A program made the translations under genes and the position numbers. Positions 32,754 to 42,207 of a stretch of DNA of 64,000 nt are shown one piece after another. Numbering within the stretch: position 1 is the stretch's first letter; every line of letters begins with the position of its first letter. The stretch comes from Flaviflagellibacter rhizophilus. Lineage in GTDB: Bacteria; Pseudomonadota; Alphaproteobacteria; Rhizobiales; Methylopilaceae. The DNA is taken from assembly GCF_033898525.1 (NCBI RefSeq), contig NZ_JAXAFJ010000009.1, forward strand, positions 62,001-126,000. Reading direction: 5' to 3'. The notes below the pieces were generated by a model. The model made no database searches. It saw nothing but the letters and a program-made list of their open reading frames with translations, and was not told where the DNA came from.

Positions 32754-33932
32754 TTAAGCTGGCGCAGGCGCGTCCGATCTTCGTGAAGCAGCCGCCAGCC
32801 CTCTCCTGATCGTGTTCGTCACAGCTGCTTGCGAGTAGCGTTGCATGATGAAGGCGCGGGCCTCGTCCCGCATGTCCTGCGCACGATCCGGATCTGCAAT
32901 CAGTCCCATCACAGCGTCGGCCATTTGCTGCCCCGTCTCGGCTCGGATGAAGTGACGGCCGTGTTCAAGCTCCAGGCCTTCCACCGCGAGATCGGTGGCC
33001 ACCACGAGGACGCCGGATGCTATGGCTTCCAAAATCTTGATGCGGGTCCCGCCACCTTCACGGAGGGGGATAACGGTGATGTCCGCCTCGGAAAGAAGTG
33101 CCGAGAGCTCGGTAGCATTGGGCACGATACGCACGTCCGGTTTCGCGAGCCGCTTCACGCGGCGTCCCGGATCGCGCCCTGCGATCGTTAGATGGGTATC
33201 GGCACCGGCTCGGCGCAGCGCTGGCAGAACCTGACTGCAGAGTTCCTGCACCGCCCTCCGATTTGGCGCGTAACGAAGGTGACCGACGAAGATCAGGCTT
33301 GGGCCTATGGTCCCGTTCCGAGGCCGTAGGGGCATGGCTTCCGCCAGTGGCGGAATGGCGTTGGGGACGACATACGCATCCTGCCCCGTGAGCGCCTTCC
33401 ATCTATCCTGATCCTGCCGCGAGCAGACCCAAATGGCGCTTGCCGCGCCCTTGATACGCTGCTCGGCAGCAGCGAGCCGCCCGGCAACGTCGAGCATTCT
33501 CCGCCGGCGTCCAAAACGCCAGACGGGCTCCGCCTCCGCCATCCGACGAGCGAGATCCGACTCGATGTTGTGCATGTCGAAGATGACGGACATGCCAGCC
33601 GGCGGTGCGGCCTCCAGAAGGCCCGCCAGGGCGACGTGCTCGAGAATCACGGTATTGGGACAGAATTCATCCACGAGAGCCGAAAGCCGCGCGCGCTCAT
33701 CCGGGGCCAGTGCAAACATGCCGCCTTGGCGGCTTCCCCAATGTTCCTGCGCCGAACGGCGGCCCAGCGGTTCCATGCGAATTCCCCCCGCCAGCGAGGG
33801 TTTGCCGTACAGGCTGACGACAAGAACCGGGCCGCATGAGGATACCGACTCGGCCATCATGCGATTACGCAACTCAGATCCTGACAGCGGCGCATCTATC
33901 GGATCGGGCACAAGGATGAGGGTGCGGGACAC
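32754..33932 (-). CDS. GT4-like glycosyltransferase
   Basis: Encodes 392 residues in the GT-B fold. The N-terminal half has VSLYGKPSLAGG and MSVIFDMHNIESDLARRMAE. The C-terminal half has SLIFVGHLRYAPNRRAVQEL, then ITVIPLREGGGTRIKILEAI, the usual nucleotide-sugar-binding Glu region of GT4 enzymes. It is probably involved in surface polysaccharide synthesis with the two divergent glycosyltransferases to its right. The TAA lies only seven bases from the attR tRNA fragment. Confidence 0.85.
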   Translation of the reverse strand: MSRTLILVPDPIDAPLSGSELRNRMMAESVSSCGPVLVVSLYGKPSLAGGIRMEPLGRRSAQEHWGSRQGGMFALAPDERARLSALVDEFCPNTVILEHVALAGLLEAAPPAGMSVIFDMHNIESDLARRMAEAEPVWRFGRRRRMLDVAGRLAAAEQRIKGAASAIWVCSRQDQDRWKALTGQDAYVVPNAIPPLAEAMPLRPRNGTIGPSLIFVGHLRYAPNRRAVQELCSQVLPALRRAGADTHLTIAGRDPGRRVKRLAKPDVRIVPNATELSALLSEADITVIPLREGGGTRIKILEAIASGVLVVATDLAVEGLELEHGRHFIRAETGQQMADAVMGLIADPDRAQDMRDEARAFIMQRYSQAAVTNTIRRGLAAASRRSDAPAPA

Positions 33933-33979
33933 TTGACCAACGTATATCAGGGTACTCGAGGGGTCGAGAAAACGCGCTC

Positions 33980-35560
33980 ATGATACCGCGAATTATCCAT
34001 CAAACCTGGAAGACGCACGAGGTTCCGGAACGCTTCCAGGCGTGGTCCAAGACTTGGCGCCACCTCAATCCGGGCTGGGAGTACCGGCTGTGGAGTGACC
34101 GCGATCTGCTGGAGTTTGTGGCTGCGGAATATCCCGGCTTCCTGGAATTGTTCTGCAGCTACAGTCAGGGCGTCCAGCGTGCCGATGCCGCGCGCTACAT
34201 GCTGCTGCATCATTTCGGGGGACTTTACGCCGACATCGACACCGAATGCCGCCAATCTTTAGCGTCTCTCGAAGCTGAGACCCGCGTGGTCCTTGCGGAG
34301 GAGCCGCGGACGCACTGGAAACCATCCAGCGAGCCGCGAGGGCTGCCCTATTTTCTCTTCAATGGTGTCATGGCGAGCCCCGCAGGGCATCCGTTCTGGC
34401 CCTTCCTGCTGGAACGCATGCGCGATGCGCGGCATGCGCGCGACGTACTGGATTCGACGGGTCCTTGCCTGCTGACAGCGTGTCAGATCGCCTATCCCCG
34501 TCCAGCCGACATCAGGGTTGAAGGCCCGATGCTCTTCAATCCGGTCGATGTGCACGGAGCATGGAGCGATGGAGATCGATCCACATGCCTCGCCGTTCAT
34601 CACTGGGCCGGAACCTGGTGGAATCCCGGGAAACGCAGCTGGCTGGGAACGAAAAAGAACAGCGTCTTGAAGCGCGTTTACCGCGCCCGGGCCGCATTGA
34701 CGGAGGGGAAGAAGGGGGTCGACCCGGCTCAAGTCAGAGCGGCAATCTGCGCGGAGGCATTGAGCCGGGACCTGCCCACCGGAAACAACATCTCGATCCT
34801 GGTTCCGGTTCGCGACGCCTCCCAGCACATCGAGCGGTTCATTCGATCCGTGGAGGCTCTCGACTGGCCGAAGGACAGGATCAAGCTCGTCTTCTGCGAA
34901 GGAGACAGCAAGGACGACAGCTTCGCCAGGCTCTCCAGTGCAGCCGTGCGGCTGAAGGCGGACTTTCGCGACGTGATCGTCTTCCAGTCCCCATCGGGTC
35001 TCAAGATCGATCGATCGCGCCGGTCGCACCGGAAGGTTCAGCGCGTGAGGCGTGCCGCTCTGGCGAAGGCCCGCAATGCGCTGATCGACCGCGGGGTGGA
35101 TGATACAGATGATTGGGCGCTGTGGATCGATGTGGATGTCTGGCGCTTCCCCGAGGATATCGTCTCCACCTTGCTCGAAGCGAAGGCGCGTATCGTGGTT
35201 CCGGACTGCGTCACGATCCCGGACGGCCCAAGCTTTGACCAGAACTCATTCCTGACAATGCCGGTCATCCGGGATTACAGGTATTACCGCATGATCTACG
35301 ACGGGTTGTTCCAGCCGCCGTCGCACTACTGGCATCGCAGGCACCTCAGCGACCTTCGCCATTCGGACCGGGTACCGCTGGACAGCGTGGGCGGGACCAT
35401 GCTGCTTGTGGATGCCGCGCTGCATAGGGGCGGGCTGCGGTTTCCCGAACAACCCTATGATGATCTCATCGAGACAGAGGCTTTCGGGCGGTTGGCCCGG
35501 GATGTCGGCGTGACGCCGATTGGATTGCCGCGCGTTCAGATCATGCATGTGCCGTGGTGA
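33980..35560 (+). CDS. GT32-GT62 fused glycosyltransferase
   Basis: Encodes 526 residues with two distinct GT-A domains. The first (1-240) starts IPRIIHQTWKTHEVPERFQA and has RADAARYMLLHHFGGLYADI, then DTE, the GT32 DXD signature. The second (about 265-526) opens with ISILVPVRDASQHIERFIRS and has ALWIDVDVWRFPEDIVSTLL, IVVPDCV and FDQNSF, as in ANP1/MNN9-type GT62. Fusion of these families is unusual. The product likely adds sugars to a cell-surface glycan. It starts divergent from the GT4 gene. Confidence 0.82.
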   Translation: MIPRIIHQTWKTHEVPERFQAWSKTWRHLNPGWEYRLWSDRDLLEFVAAEYPGFLELFCSYSQGVQRADAARYMLLHHFGGLYADIDTECRQSLASLEAETRVVLAEEPRTHWKPSSEPRGLPYFLFNGVMASPAGHPFWPFLLERMRDARHARDVLDSTGPCLLTACQIAYPRPADIRVEGPMLFNPVDVHGAWSDGDRSTCLAVHHWAGTWWNPGKRSWLGTKKNSVLKRVYRARAALTEGKKGVDPAQVRAAICAEALSRDLPTGNNISILVPVRDASQHIERFIRSVEALDWPKDRIKLVFCEGDSKDDSFARLSSAAVRLKADFRDVIVFQSPSGLKIDRSRRSHRKVQRVRRAALAKARNALIDRGVDDTDDWALWIDVDVWRFPEDIVSTLLEAKARIVVPDCVTIPDGPSFDQNSFLTMPVIRDYRYYRMIYDGLFQPPSHYWHRRHLSDLRHSDRVPLDSVGGTMLLVDAALHRGGLRFPEQPYDDLIETEAFGRLARDVGVTPIGLPRVQIMHVPW

Positions 35561-35564
35561 CGCT

Positions 35565-36368
35565 ATGCGCGCATCCACAGAACTCCCCCCTGCTTTCGTC
35601 ATCACGATCGATGCCGCAGATGGTCCGAGGCGTAATTCCGCGAGAGCGCAGCTGGGAGCATTGAACTGGCCGCTCCGCTTTGTCGACGGCGAGCGCGCGG
35701 GGCACCCCGATCATGCCTCCTTGTATTCGGAGCGCTTGAACAGCTGGCTCCTGAAGCGTCCGCTCACATCCGGCGAAATCGCCGCCTACGCCTCGCATCG
35801 AAGGGCGATGCGAGAGTTTCTGGCATCAGGAGCGCCGCTTGGCTTAATCCTTGAAGATGACTTCGGCATCCTGGAGCCGGCCTTCTTTCCGGAACAAATC
35901 CGCACCGCGATCGCGGCACCTTTGTCCTGGGATCTCTTGAAGCTTTTCGATTTTAGCGGCCGGCCCGCGCGCGAGCGCTATCATGCGGGTGAGTTCGACA
36001 TCATCAACCCGGCAAGTCCGACGGCGGGGATGGTCGCCTATCTGATCACCCGGAAAGGTGCGGAGCGCTTCCTCAGCCGCAAACAGATTTTCCGCCAGAT
36101 CGACGAGGACACCAAGCATTACTGGGAGCTTGGTCTGCGCATCTATTCGCTCGACCCTAATCCCATCATCGAGCGAGGCGATCTTGCAGGTGGCAGTCAC
36201 CTGGAGGAGGGCCGCCGGATGGCGCGGTCGCAACGCAGCCTGAGGCGTTCGGTGAAGGGCAACATCCTCGCGATCTATCGCAAGTCGGGCCATTTCTGGC
36301 AGCGCAGGCGTTTCGGGTTCGAGGGCGCCAGCGGCACGGAAGCAAGCCACGGCAGAAGATTGCCCTGA
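35565..36368 (+). CDS. GT25-family glycosyltransferase
   Basis: Encodes 267 residues. Signature segments: PPAFVITIDAADGPRRN, then LRFVDGERAGHPD, LTSGEIAAYASHRRAMREFL, LGLILEDDFGI (DxD metal site) and MVAYLITRKGAERFLSR. This is the LPS-type GT25 family, typically beta-galactosyltransferases of lipooligosaccharide. It begins four bases after the GT32-GT62 stop, so the two are one operon. The frame is open further up inside the previous gene. Confidence 0.85.
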   Translation: MRASTELPPAFVITIDAADGPRRNSARAQLGALNWPLRFVDGERAGHPDHASLYSERLNSWLLKRPLTSGEIAAYASHRRAMREFLASGAPLGLILEDDFGILEPAFFPEQIRTAIAAPLSWDLLKLFDFSGRPARERYHAGEFDIINPASPTAGMVAYLITRKGAERFLSRKQIFRQIDEDTKHYWELGLRIYSLDPNPIIERGDLAGGSHLEEGRRMARSQRSLRRSVKGNILAIYRKSGHFWQRRRFGFEGASGTEASHGRRLP

Positions 36369-36623
36369 ACAACAGGCCGCACGGTTTTCCACTGCGCCTG
36401 CTCCTGCCCTGACGGAGCCCAGGAGGCCAGAGGCGCTTCGAGCTGTCCGACTTCCGACCTCTCGCTAAAACTGCGCGGAATTCCGCAAGCCCGCCTCAAC
36501 ACACAGCCGCTACACCATCATAGCTGGCGGACCTGCTGTCCTGTCTGCACCTTGAGGCTTGGTGGTGCGGAAGGCTTGGTCTCAGGCGGGCCGCCGCGTC
36601 GTTCCCTCAGCGGCGCGGCGGTC

Positions 36624-38918
36624 TTACTGGCCGATGGCCGCCGCGACCGCCTTTTGCAGATCATCACGGGAATAGGGCTTGTTCAGTCGCGGCAAATCGC
36701 CGAGCCGCTCCTGTTCGAGTTCCGCATACCCGGTCACCAGAAGCACCGGAAGATCCGGATAGGTGTTGCGGATGGCGATAGCGAACTGGGTGCCACTCAT
36801 GCCCGGCATTGCATGATCCGTGATGACGAGGTCGAAGCTGCCCTCCCCGAGCACGCTCAGCCCCTGTTCTGCCGATGGCACCGCCCGGATGCGGTGTCCG
36901 AGATCCTCAAGCATGGCGACCGTGCTTGCGAGAACCATGGCGTCGTCATCGACGACGAGGATCGAGAGCCCGATCTTTTCGGCGGTGTCTGACCGGCTGT
37001 CATCCAACTCGCCCGGCTGAACCGGTTCGGCGTCGGCAGCAGGCAGCCAGATTTCGACCGTGGTGCCGCGATCAGGGCTGCTTTGCAGGGCAAGCGCCCC
37101 GCCCGATTGCTGTGCGAATCCATGCACCATCGACAGCCCGAGCCCGGTTCCCTTTCCGACGCCCTTGGTCGTGAAGAACGGTTCCGTCGCCTTGCCGAGA
37201 ACTGAATCGTCCATGCCGTGTCCCGTGTCGGTCATGGAGAGGCACACATAACGACCACAAGCCAGACCGGTTCTGGCGGGCGGGTCGTCATCGTTCACCG
37301 CTCGGATGATGATCTCGCCGCTTCCGTCCATGGCATCGCGCGCGTTCACCGCGAGGTTCAGCAAGGCTGATTCGAGCTGGTTCGGATCCGCGACAACGGG
37401 CCTGACCGCCGGCGGGACCTCGATGCGCACCAGGATGGATGGTCCGAGCGAACGCTCCATAAGATTGCTCATGCCGCTGAGCAGATCGTGCAGCCGGATC
37501 ACCTCCGAGCGCAGATCCTGGCGCCGCGCGAAGGCCAGCATGCGCGTGGTCAGCGCACTTCCCCGCTTCGCGCCCTCCGCTGCGTTGTCCACCAGGCGCA
37601 CGATACGGGGATCATCCGGCACGCGCCTGCGCAGTAGATCAAGACTGCCGAGCACCACTGTCAGCAAGTTGTTGAAGTCGTGCGCGATACCACCGGTCAG
37701 ATTGCCGATGGCTTCCATCTTCTGCGACTGAAGAAGCGCTTTCTCCGCCTGCCGCAGAGCTGCGGTGCGCTCGGCCACCTCCTGCTCCAGCTTCTGGCGG
37801 AAACGCTGCTCCCCGAGCCGCACTTCAGACTCCGAGCGAGCACGCTGGATGTGCGCCCAAGAGCGCTCCGTGACCTCGGTGACGAGGGCCAGTTCGCTGT
37901 TGGTCCACTCCCTTGCCTCGCGGTCATGCACCGCCATCAGGGCTGTCAACCGGCCATCCCGCACCAGCGGCATGCAGATCGTCGCCGTAACCCCGATGGA
38001 CTGGAACGTGGCCGCAGCCTCGGCTGGGAGTTCCCGACGATTGTCGTTGACGATGAGAGGACGTCCCGAGTTTAGCCGGGACACGGCAAGCTCCCCGAAA
38101 TCCGCCAGACTGTAATGGCCAACGATGCTGGCGGAGCCCTGCGCGCTCCAGTCGCCGCGGATGGTGAAACCGTCGCCTTCGCGGTCCATGTCCGCATAGG
38201 CGCAGATGGAGACACCCATATGCTCGCCCAGCAGGCGGGTCGTCACGGCGAGGATGGTGTCGGCATCTGCGCTGTCTGCGGTGCTCTTTCCCAGGAAGTC
38301 CAGGAAGCGCAACCTGGCCTCGGCGTCCCGCACCTGCCGCTCGGCCAGCACGTGCTCCGTTGTTTCCACCACGATGGCGATGACGCCGGCGGGACAACCG
38401 CTCTCGTCCAGCACCGGCGAATAGTCGAGGTTCATCCAGACCCGTTCCGGGACGCCGCTGCGGTGTAGCTCAAGCTCCTGGTTCTTGTAGGACAGCGTGC
38501 CTCCGGCAAGGCCGACCTTCATGACATGATCGTTGAAGTCGGCGACTTCGGGCCAGCCCTGCCGTACCTCGGAGCCGAGCAGGCGGGGATGACGGCCTCC
38601 GGCGAACACCGAGTAGGCATCGTTGTAGATCATGATGCCCTTCTCGCCCCAGAGCAGCACGATGGGCACGGGCGAGAGCAGCAGCATGCTCGTCACCGTC
38701 TTGAGACTTTGGGGCCAGCCCTGAATGGGTCCGAGCGGGGTGCGGGACCAGTCGAACGAGCGGATTCCCGCCGCAAGTCCATCACCCGGCGGGTAGTCCG
38801 CGCCGGCGATGCCCAATGCGTCGAACGCCGCCAGCTCGCGTTTCAGGTCGTCCCCGTTGATCACAGCGCGCCTGCGCTCCCTGCTGGTCCGGGCTCCAGA
38901 GCGTGGAACCGGCGTCAT
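36624..38918 (-). CDS. Hybrid sensor histidine kinase (PAS, GAF, HK, receiver)
   Basis: Encodes 764 residues. A PAS-like domain (about 50-190) begins FDWSRTPLGPIQGWPQSLKT, and a GAF domain spans about 200-355. A coiled coil leads to the phosphoacceptor helix GNLTGGIAHDFNNLLTVVLG, the ATPase domain (NLAVNARDAM, TDTGHGMDD, GKGTGLGLSMVHGF) and a C-terminal receiver (ILVVDDDAMVL; acceptor Asp in LVITDHAMPGM). No membrane segments are present, so it is soluble and possibly light- or redox-responsive, as many with this N-terminus are. No DNA-binding partner gene is adjacent. Confidence 0.9.
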   Translation of the reverse strand: MTPVPRSGARTSRERRRAVINGDDLKRELAAFDALGIAGADYPPGDGLAAGIRSFDWSRTPLGPIQGWPQSLKTVTSMLLLSPVPIVLLWGEKGIMIYNDAYSVFAGGRHPRLLGSEVRQGWPEVADFNDHVMKVGLAGGTLSYKNQELELHRSGVPERVWMNLDYSPVLDESGCPAGVIAIVVETTEHVLAERQVRDAEARLRFLDFLGKSTADSADADTILAVTTRLLGEHMGVSICAYADMDREGDGFTIRGDWSAQGSASIVGHYSLADFGELAVSRLNSGRPLIVNDNRRELPAEAAATFQSIGVTATICMPLVRDGRLTALMAVHDREAREWTNSELALVTEVTERSWAHIQRARSESEVRLGEQRFRQKLEQEVAERTAALRQAEKALLQSQKMEAIGNLTGGIAHDFNNLLTVVLGSLDLLRRRVPDDPRIVRLVDNAAEGAKRGSALTTRMLAFARRQDLRSEVIRLHDLLSGMSNLMERSLGPSILVRIEVPPAVRPVVADPNQLESALLNLAVNARDAMDGSGEIIIRAVNDDDPPARTGLACGRYVCLSMTDTGHGMDDSVLGKATEPFFTTKGVGKGTGLGLSMVHGFAQQSGGALALQSSPDRGTTVEIWLPAADAEPVQPGELDDSRSDTAEKIGLSILVVDDDAMVLASTVAMLEDLGHRIRAVPSAEQGLSVLGEGSFDLVITDHAMPGMSGTQFAIAIRNTYPDLPVLLVTGYAELEQERLGDLPRLNKPYSRDDLQKAVAAAIGQ

Positions 38919-39150
38919 GATGTGCGGGAGGGCTCCAGACCGATAGAAGAGCCTAGCAACCCACCCGTGGCGTGACGATCAACGCACTTCTTCCGGAAAA
39001 GTAGTGGTCAGCACGCAAAAACTGCGTGTACATTGAAGATGCTGTCTTGCCTTGGGGGCTGAGGCAGAATTCGGCCGCCGCACTGAGCTCGACTGATAAC
39101 CCTCGTGCGGCGGCCACAATTCTCCGTTGAATCGCGACCACCTGCCGCCG

Positions 39151-40695
39151 TCACGCATGTTCAGGCGTGGAAAGCGCCATGAGTTGCTTGGACACCACGA
39201 CGCGGTTCCGGCCGCCGAGCTTAGCCTCGTAGAGGGCGCGGTCGGCCATGCTGACCAGAGCGCTGTGGGTCATGTTCGGGTTGTCCCGCGGCGGACGGAT
39301 CGTGGCGCATCCGATGCTGACGGTGACCACCCCCGAAGGCCGGTTCTGGCTGTGCGGCATGCCAAGCCCTTCCACGCCGCTGCGAACGAACTCCGCCACC
39401 TGGGCCGCACCCTGAGCATCGGTATGGGGCAAGATGATCGCCAGCTCTTCCCCGCCATATCGAGCGGCAAGATCGGCGGGCCGTCGGGCCGCGCGGCGGG
39501 TCTGCCGGCCAACCTCCTGCAAAGCAAGATCGCCGGCCTGATGCCCATATCCGTCGTTGAACAGCTTGAAATGATCCACGTCGATCAGGAGAAGCGAGAG
39601 CGGCCCGCCCTCGCGCGCCGCCCGGCTCCATTCGCTCTGAAGCGTGGAATCGAACGACCGACGGTTTGCAAGCTCAGTGAGTGCGTCGGTGGAGGCAAGG
39701 TGCTTCAACCGCTCCTCGGCCTCCTGGCGACGTGCGATCTGAGCGGCCAGCCTGAAGCCGAGCCAGGTCAAGCTCAGCACGAAGATCAGCACCGTCCCGG
39801 TGCGCAGGGCGAAAGCCTCGCGCCACAAGGCAAGCGCCTCGCTTCGGCTGACGGCCGCAACGACCAGGAGCGGGTAGCGCTTACCGCGCGTATATCCGCT
39901 GACGCGCTCGATGCTATCCAACGCAGAGGTGTAGGTGTACGAGCCGGCGGGTGCGTTCGGTAGATAGATCCGGAATAGCTCGGTCTCCGCCCGGTTCATG
40001 CCCACGAAGCCATCCGAGAAGGGTGACCGTGACAGAATTGTCCCGTCGGTGCTGAACAGCGTAACGGCGCCCCCGCGACCGACGTCGAAGGCGCGATAGA
40101 AATCGGCAAAGAAGCGGGCGTTGATGCTGGCAAGGATGACACCGCCGAAAGAGCCATCCGGGTTGCTGATGCGGCGGGTCAGTGTGATGATCCACTGTCC
40201 CGACGAGCGGCTCTGGACTGGATCGCCAATATAGAGGCGATCATCGTTGTTCGCCTGATGGTGCCGGAAATAGACACGATCGCTGTTGTTCGCGTTCGTC
40301 GGCATCTGCGGGACCGAACTCGCAAGCCACGATCCGTCGGGCCCGTATACGAACAGCCCGGCGAGGCGCGGCGAAACGGCGACCTGATTGCGCAGGGACT
40401 TCGTCAGGTTCGCGTAGAACTCGGGCGTCTTCCCGTTGCTCGCAAGCGCGTCGCTAAGCCCGGTGAGAGCCAGTTCCGCCATTTCAAAGGTGTCTTCGGC
40501 ATGTTGCGCGAGTGAGCGCGAGAGGTTTGCCATCGAGACGTCGATGTGCGTCACGGCCTCGTTGCGCTGGCTTAGAGCCCACCAGGCCTCCAGGCCCAGC
40601 ATCACGACGCACGCCGCGAAGACCAGCGACCGCGTCAGGGCAACGAGCGATCGCCTGTCTGCGCTGGCCTTCGATGAAAGAGACGCACCGATCAC
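39151..40695 (-). CDS. Membrane diguanylate cyclase with Cache sensor
   Basis: Encodes 514 residues. Two membrane segments (about 15-35 and 300-320) flank a periplasmic Cache-type domain with FVYGPDGSWLASS, YFRHHQANNDDRLYIGDPVQ and VILASINARFFADFYRAF. The C-terminal GGDEF domain carries YGGEELAII and an RPAD inhibitory site five residues before it, so active, product-inhibited c-di-GMP synthesis is expected. GTG 40695 has GAGG five bases upstream. The longer frame to 40845 looks non-coding. Confidence 0.88.
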   Translation of the reverse strand: MIGASLSSKASADRRSLVALTRSLVFAACVVMLGLEAWWALSQRNEAVTHIDVSMANLSRSLAQHAEDTFEMAELALTGLSDALASNGKTPEFYANLTKSLRNQVAVSPRLAGLFVYGPDGSWLASSVPQMPTNANNSDRVYFRHHQANNDDRLYIGDPVQSRSSGQWIITLTRRISNPDGSFGGVILASINARFFADFYRAFDVGRGGAVTLFSTDGTILSRSPFSDGFVGMNRAETELFRIYLPNAPAGSYTYTSALDSIERVSGYTRGKRYPLLVVAAVSRSEALALWREAFALRTGTVLIFVLSLTWLGFRLAAQIARRQEAEERLKHLASTDALTELANRRSFDSTLQSEWSRAAREGGPLSLLLIDVDHFKLFNDGYGHQAGDLALQEVGRQTRRAARRPADLAARYGGEELAIILPHTDAQGAAQVAEFVRSGVEGLGMPHSQNRPSGVVTVSIGCATIRPPRDNPNMTHSALVSMADRALYEAKLGGRNRVVVSKQLMALSTPEHA

Positions 40696-40935
40696 ATGAA
40701 CCTCGACTCGAGGTGCAACACTGCCTTCACACCTGCGAAAAGACCATTCCCGCGAACGATCCAATTGTCCAGAATCCGGACACCCAGGGGTCGAAGCCTC
40801 CACAGAAAGAGGCATTTCCGTCTGAGCGGGCTTGGTGTAGAGCAAGGGACGATCCAGCCACCGTCAGCCCTGCCACCAACGGGTTCAATCCCGGTGGCCG
40901 GCGCTCTGTCCGGTACCTGCAAGCCCAGGCCCAAC

Positions 40936-42207
40936 ATGACCCAGCCTTCTGCGCCCGATCCCCATCCCGGCATGGGCTTTCGTGAATTCGTCACCTTGAT
41001 CGCCGCACTGATGGCGATGAACGCGCTCGCCATCGATTCCATGCTGCCGGCCCTGCCTGCGATCGGCGAGGCCCTTCGGATCCCGACCGAGAACGACCGG
41101 CAATGGGTGGTGACCGCCTATCTGCTGGGCTTCGGCTCGGCCCAGATCTTCTACGGCACGCTGGCCGACCGTTTCGGACGAAAGCTCGTCCTGGGCACCG
41201 GCATCGCCATCTATGTCGTCGCGTCGGTGGTCGCGTCCTTCTCCACATCGCTGGAGATGATGATGATCGCCCGTGCCGTGCAGGGCATCGGCGCGGCATC
41301 CACGCGCGTCATCGTCGTTGCCATCGTGCGCGACTGCTATTCCGGGCGGCAGATGGCGCGGGTGATGTCGCTGTCGTTCATCGTGTTCCTGGCCGTGCCA
41401 ATCATCGCGCCCACGCTCGGCCAGTTGATCATGCTAGTGGCGCCGTGGCGCTGGATCTTCGGCGTGCTGACCCTGTTCGGCGCGGGCGTGCTGGCGTGGA
41501 TGGTCCTTCGCCTGCCCGAGACCCTTGCGGTCGAGAAGCGGGTGCCGATCTCGTTCAAGGGCGTGACGCAGGCGTTCGGCATGTCGCTCAGCAACCGGAC
41601 GGCGATGGGCTACAATCTGGCCATGACGATGATCATGGGCGGCCTGTTTGGCTTCATCAATTCCGCCCAGCAGGTGTTCGCCGACGTGTTCGACGCATCA
41701 GGGCTATTCACGACGATCTTCGCCATGATCGCGCTGTTCATGGCGGCGTCCTCGTTCCTGAACTCGAAGATCGTGGGACGCTTCGGCACCCACAAGGTCT
41801 CGCACACGGCGCTGCTGTTCTACATCCTGTTCTCAGGGGTGAATGCCGCACTCGCGCTTGCAGGAGCGGATACGCTCTGGACGTTCGCGATACTGCAGTC
41901 CCTCACGATGTTCTGCTTCGGCCTCGTCGTGTCGAATTTCGGCGCCATGGCGATGCAGCCGCTCGGACATGTGGCAGGCACCGCATCCTCCGTGCAGGGC
42001 TTCATCTCGACCCTCGGCGGCGCCCTGCTCGGCTTCTATGTCGGCCAGCACTTCAACGGCACCATCGTGCCGCTGACGGTGGGGTTCACGCTGTTCGGCA
42101 TCGGGGCGCTGGTCTTTGTTCTGATCGCCGAGAAGGGCGTGCTGTTCCGCGGCAGCGAGCGCGCGGCCCCGGGCGCTACACCCAGCCCATCAGCTCGCGG
42201 CGCGTAA
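40936..42207 (+). CDS. Bcr/CflA-type MFS drug exporter
   Basis: Encodes 423 residues with about 12 membrane helices. Characteristic parts: AIDSMLPALPAIGEALRIPT after the first helix, TAYLLGFGSAQIFYGTLADR, FGRKLVLGTGIAIYVVAS, IARAVQGIGAASTRVIVVAI and a late SSVQGFISTLGGALLGFYVG. This is the Bcr/CflA family of drug:proton antiporters. The frame is open up to 40696, but family N-termini start near ATG 40936. Its last 32 bases overlap the convergent hemH gene. Confidence 0.88.
   Translation: MTQPSAPDPHPGMGFREFVTLIAALMAMNALAIDSMLPALPAIGEALRIPTENDRQWVVTAYLLGFGSAQIFYGTLADRFGRKLVLGTGIAIYVVASVVASFSTSLEMMMIARAVQGIGAASTRVIVVAIVRDCYSGRQMARVMSLSFIVFLAVPIIAPTLGQLIMLVAPWRWIFGVLTLFGAGVLAWMVLRLPETLAVEKRVPISFKGVTQAFGMSLSNRTAMGYNLAMTMIMGGLFGFINSAQQVFADVFDASGLFTTIFAMIALFMAASSFLNSKIVGRFGTHKVSHTALLFYILFSGVNAALALAGADTLWTFAILQSLTMFCFGLVVSNFGAMAMQPLGHVAGTASSVQGFISTLGGALLGFYVGQHFNGTIVPLTVGFTLFGIGALVFVLIAEKGVLFRGSERAAPGATPSPSARGA

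Noticed and set aside
36591..36621. Hairpin CCGCCGCG/CGCGGCGG after the histidine kinase gene
   Set aside because: The loop is 15 bases and there is no T tract on the minus strand; too weak to call a terminator.
40880..40925. tRNA-like GGTTCAATCC segment before the MFS exporter
   Set aside because: The T stem does not pair properly, and no anticodon arm or CCA end fits around it.
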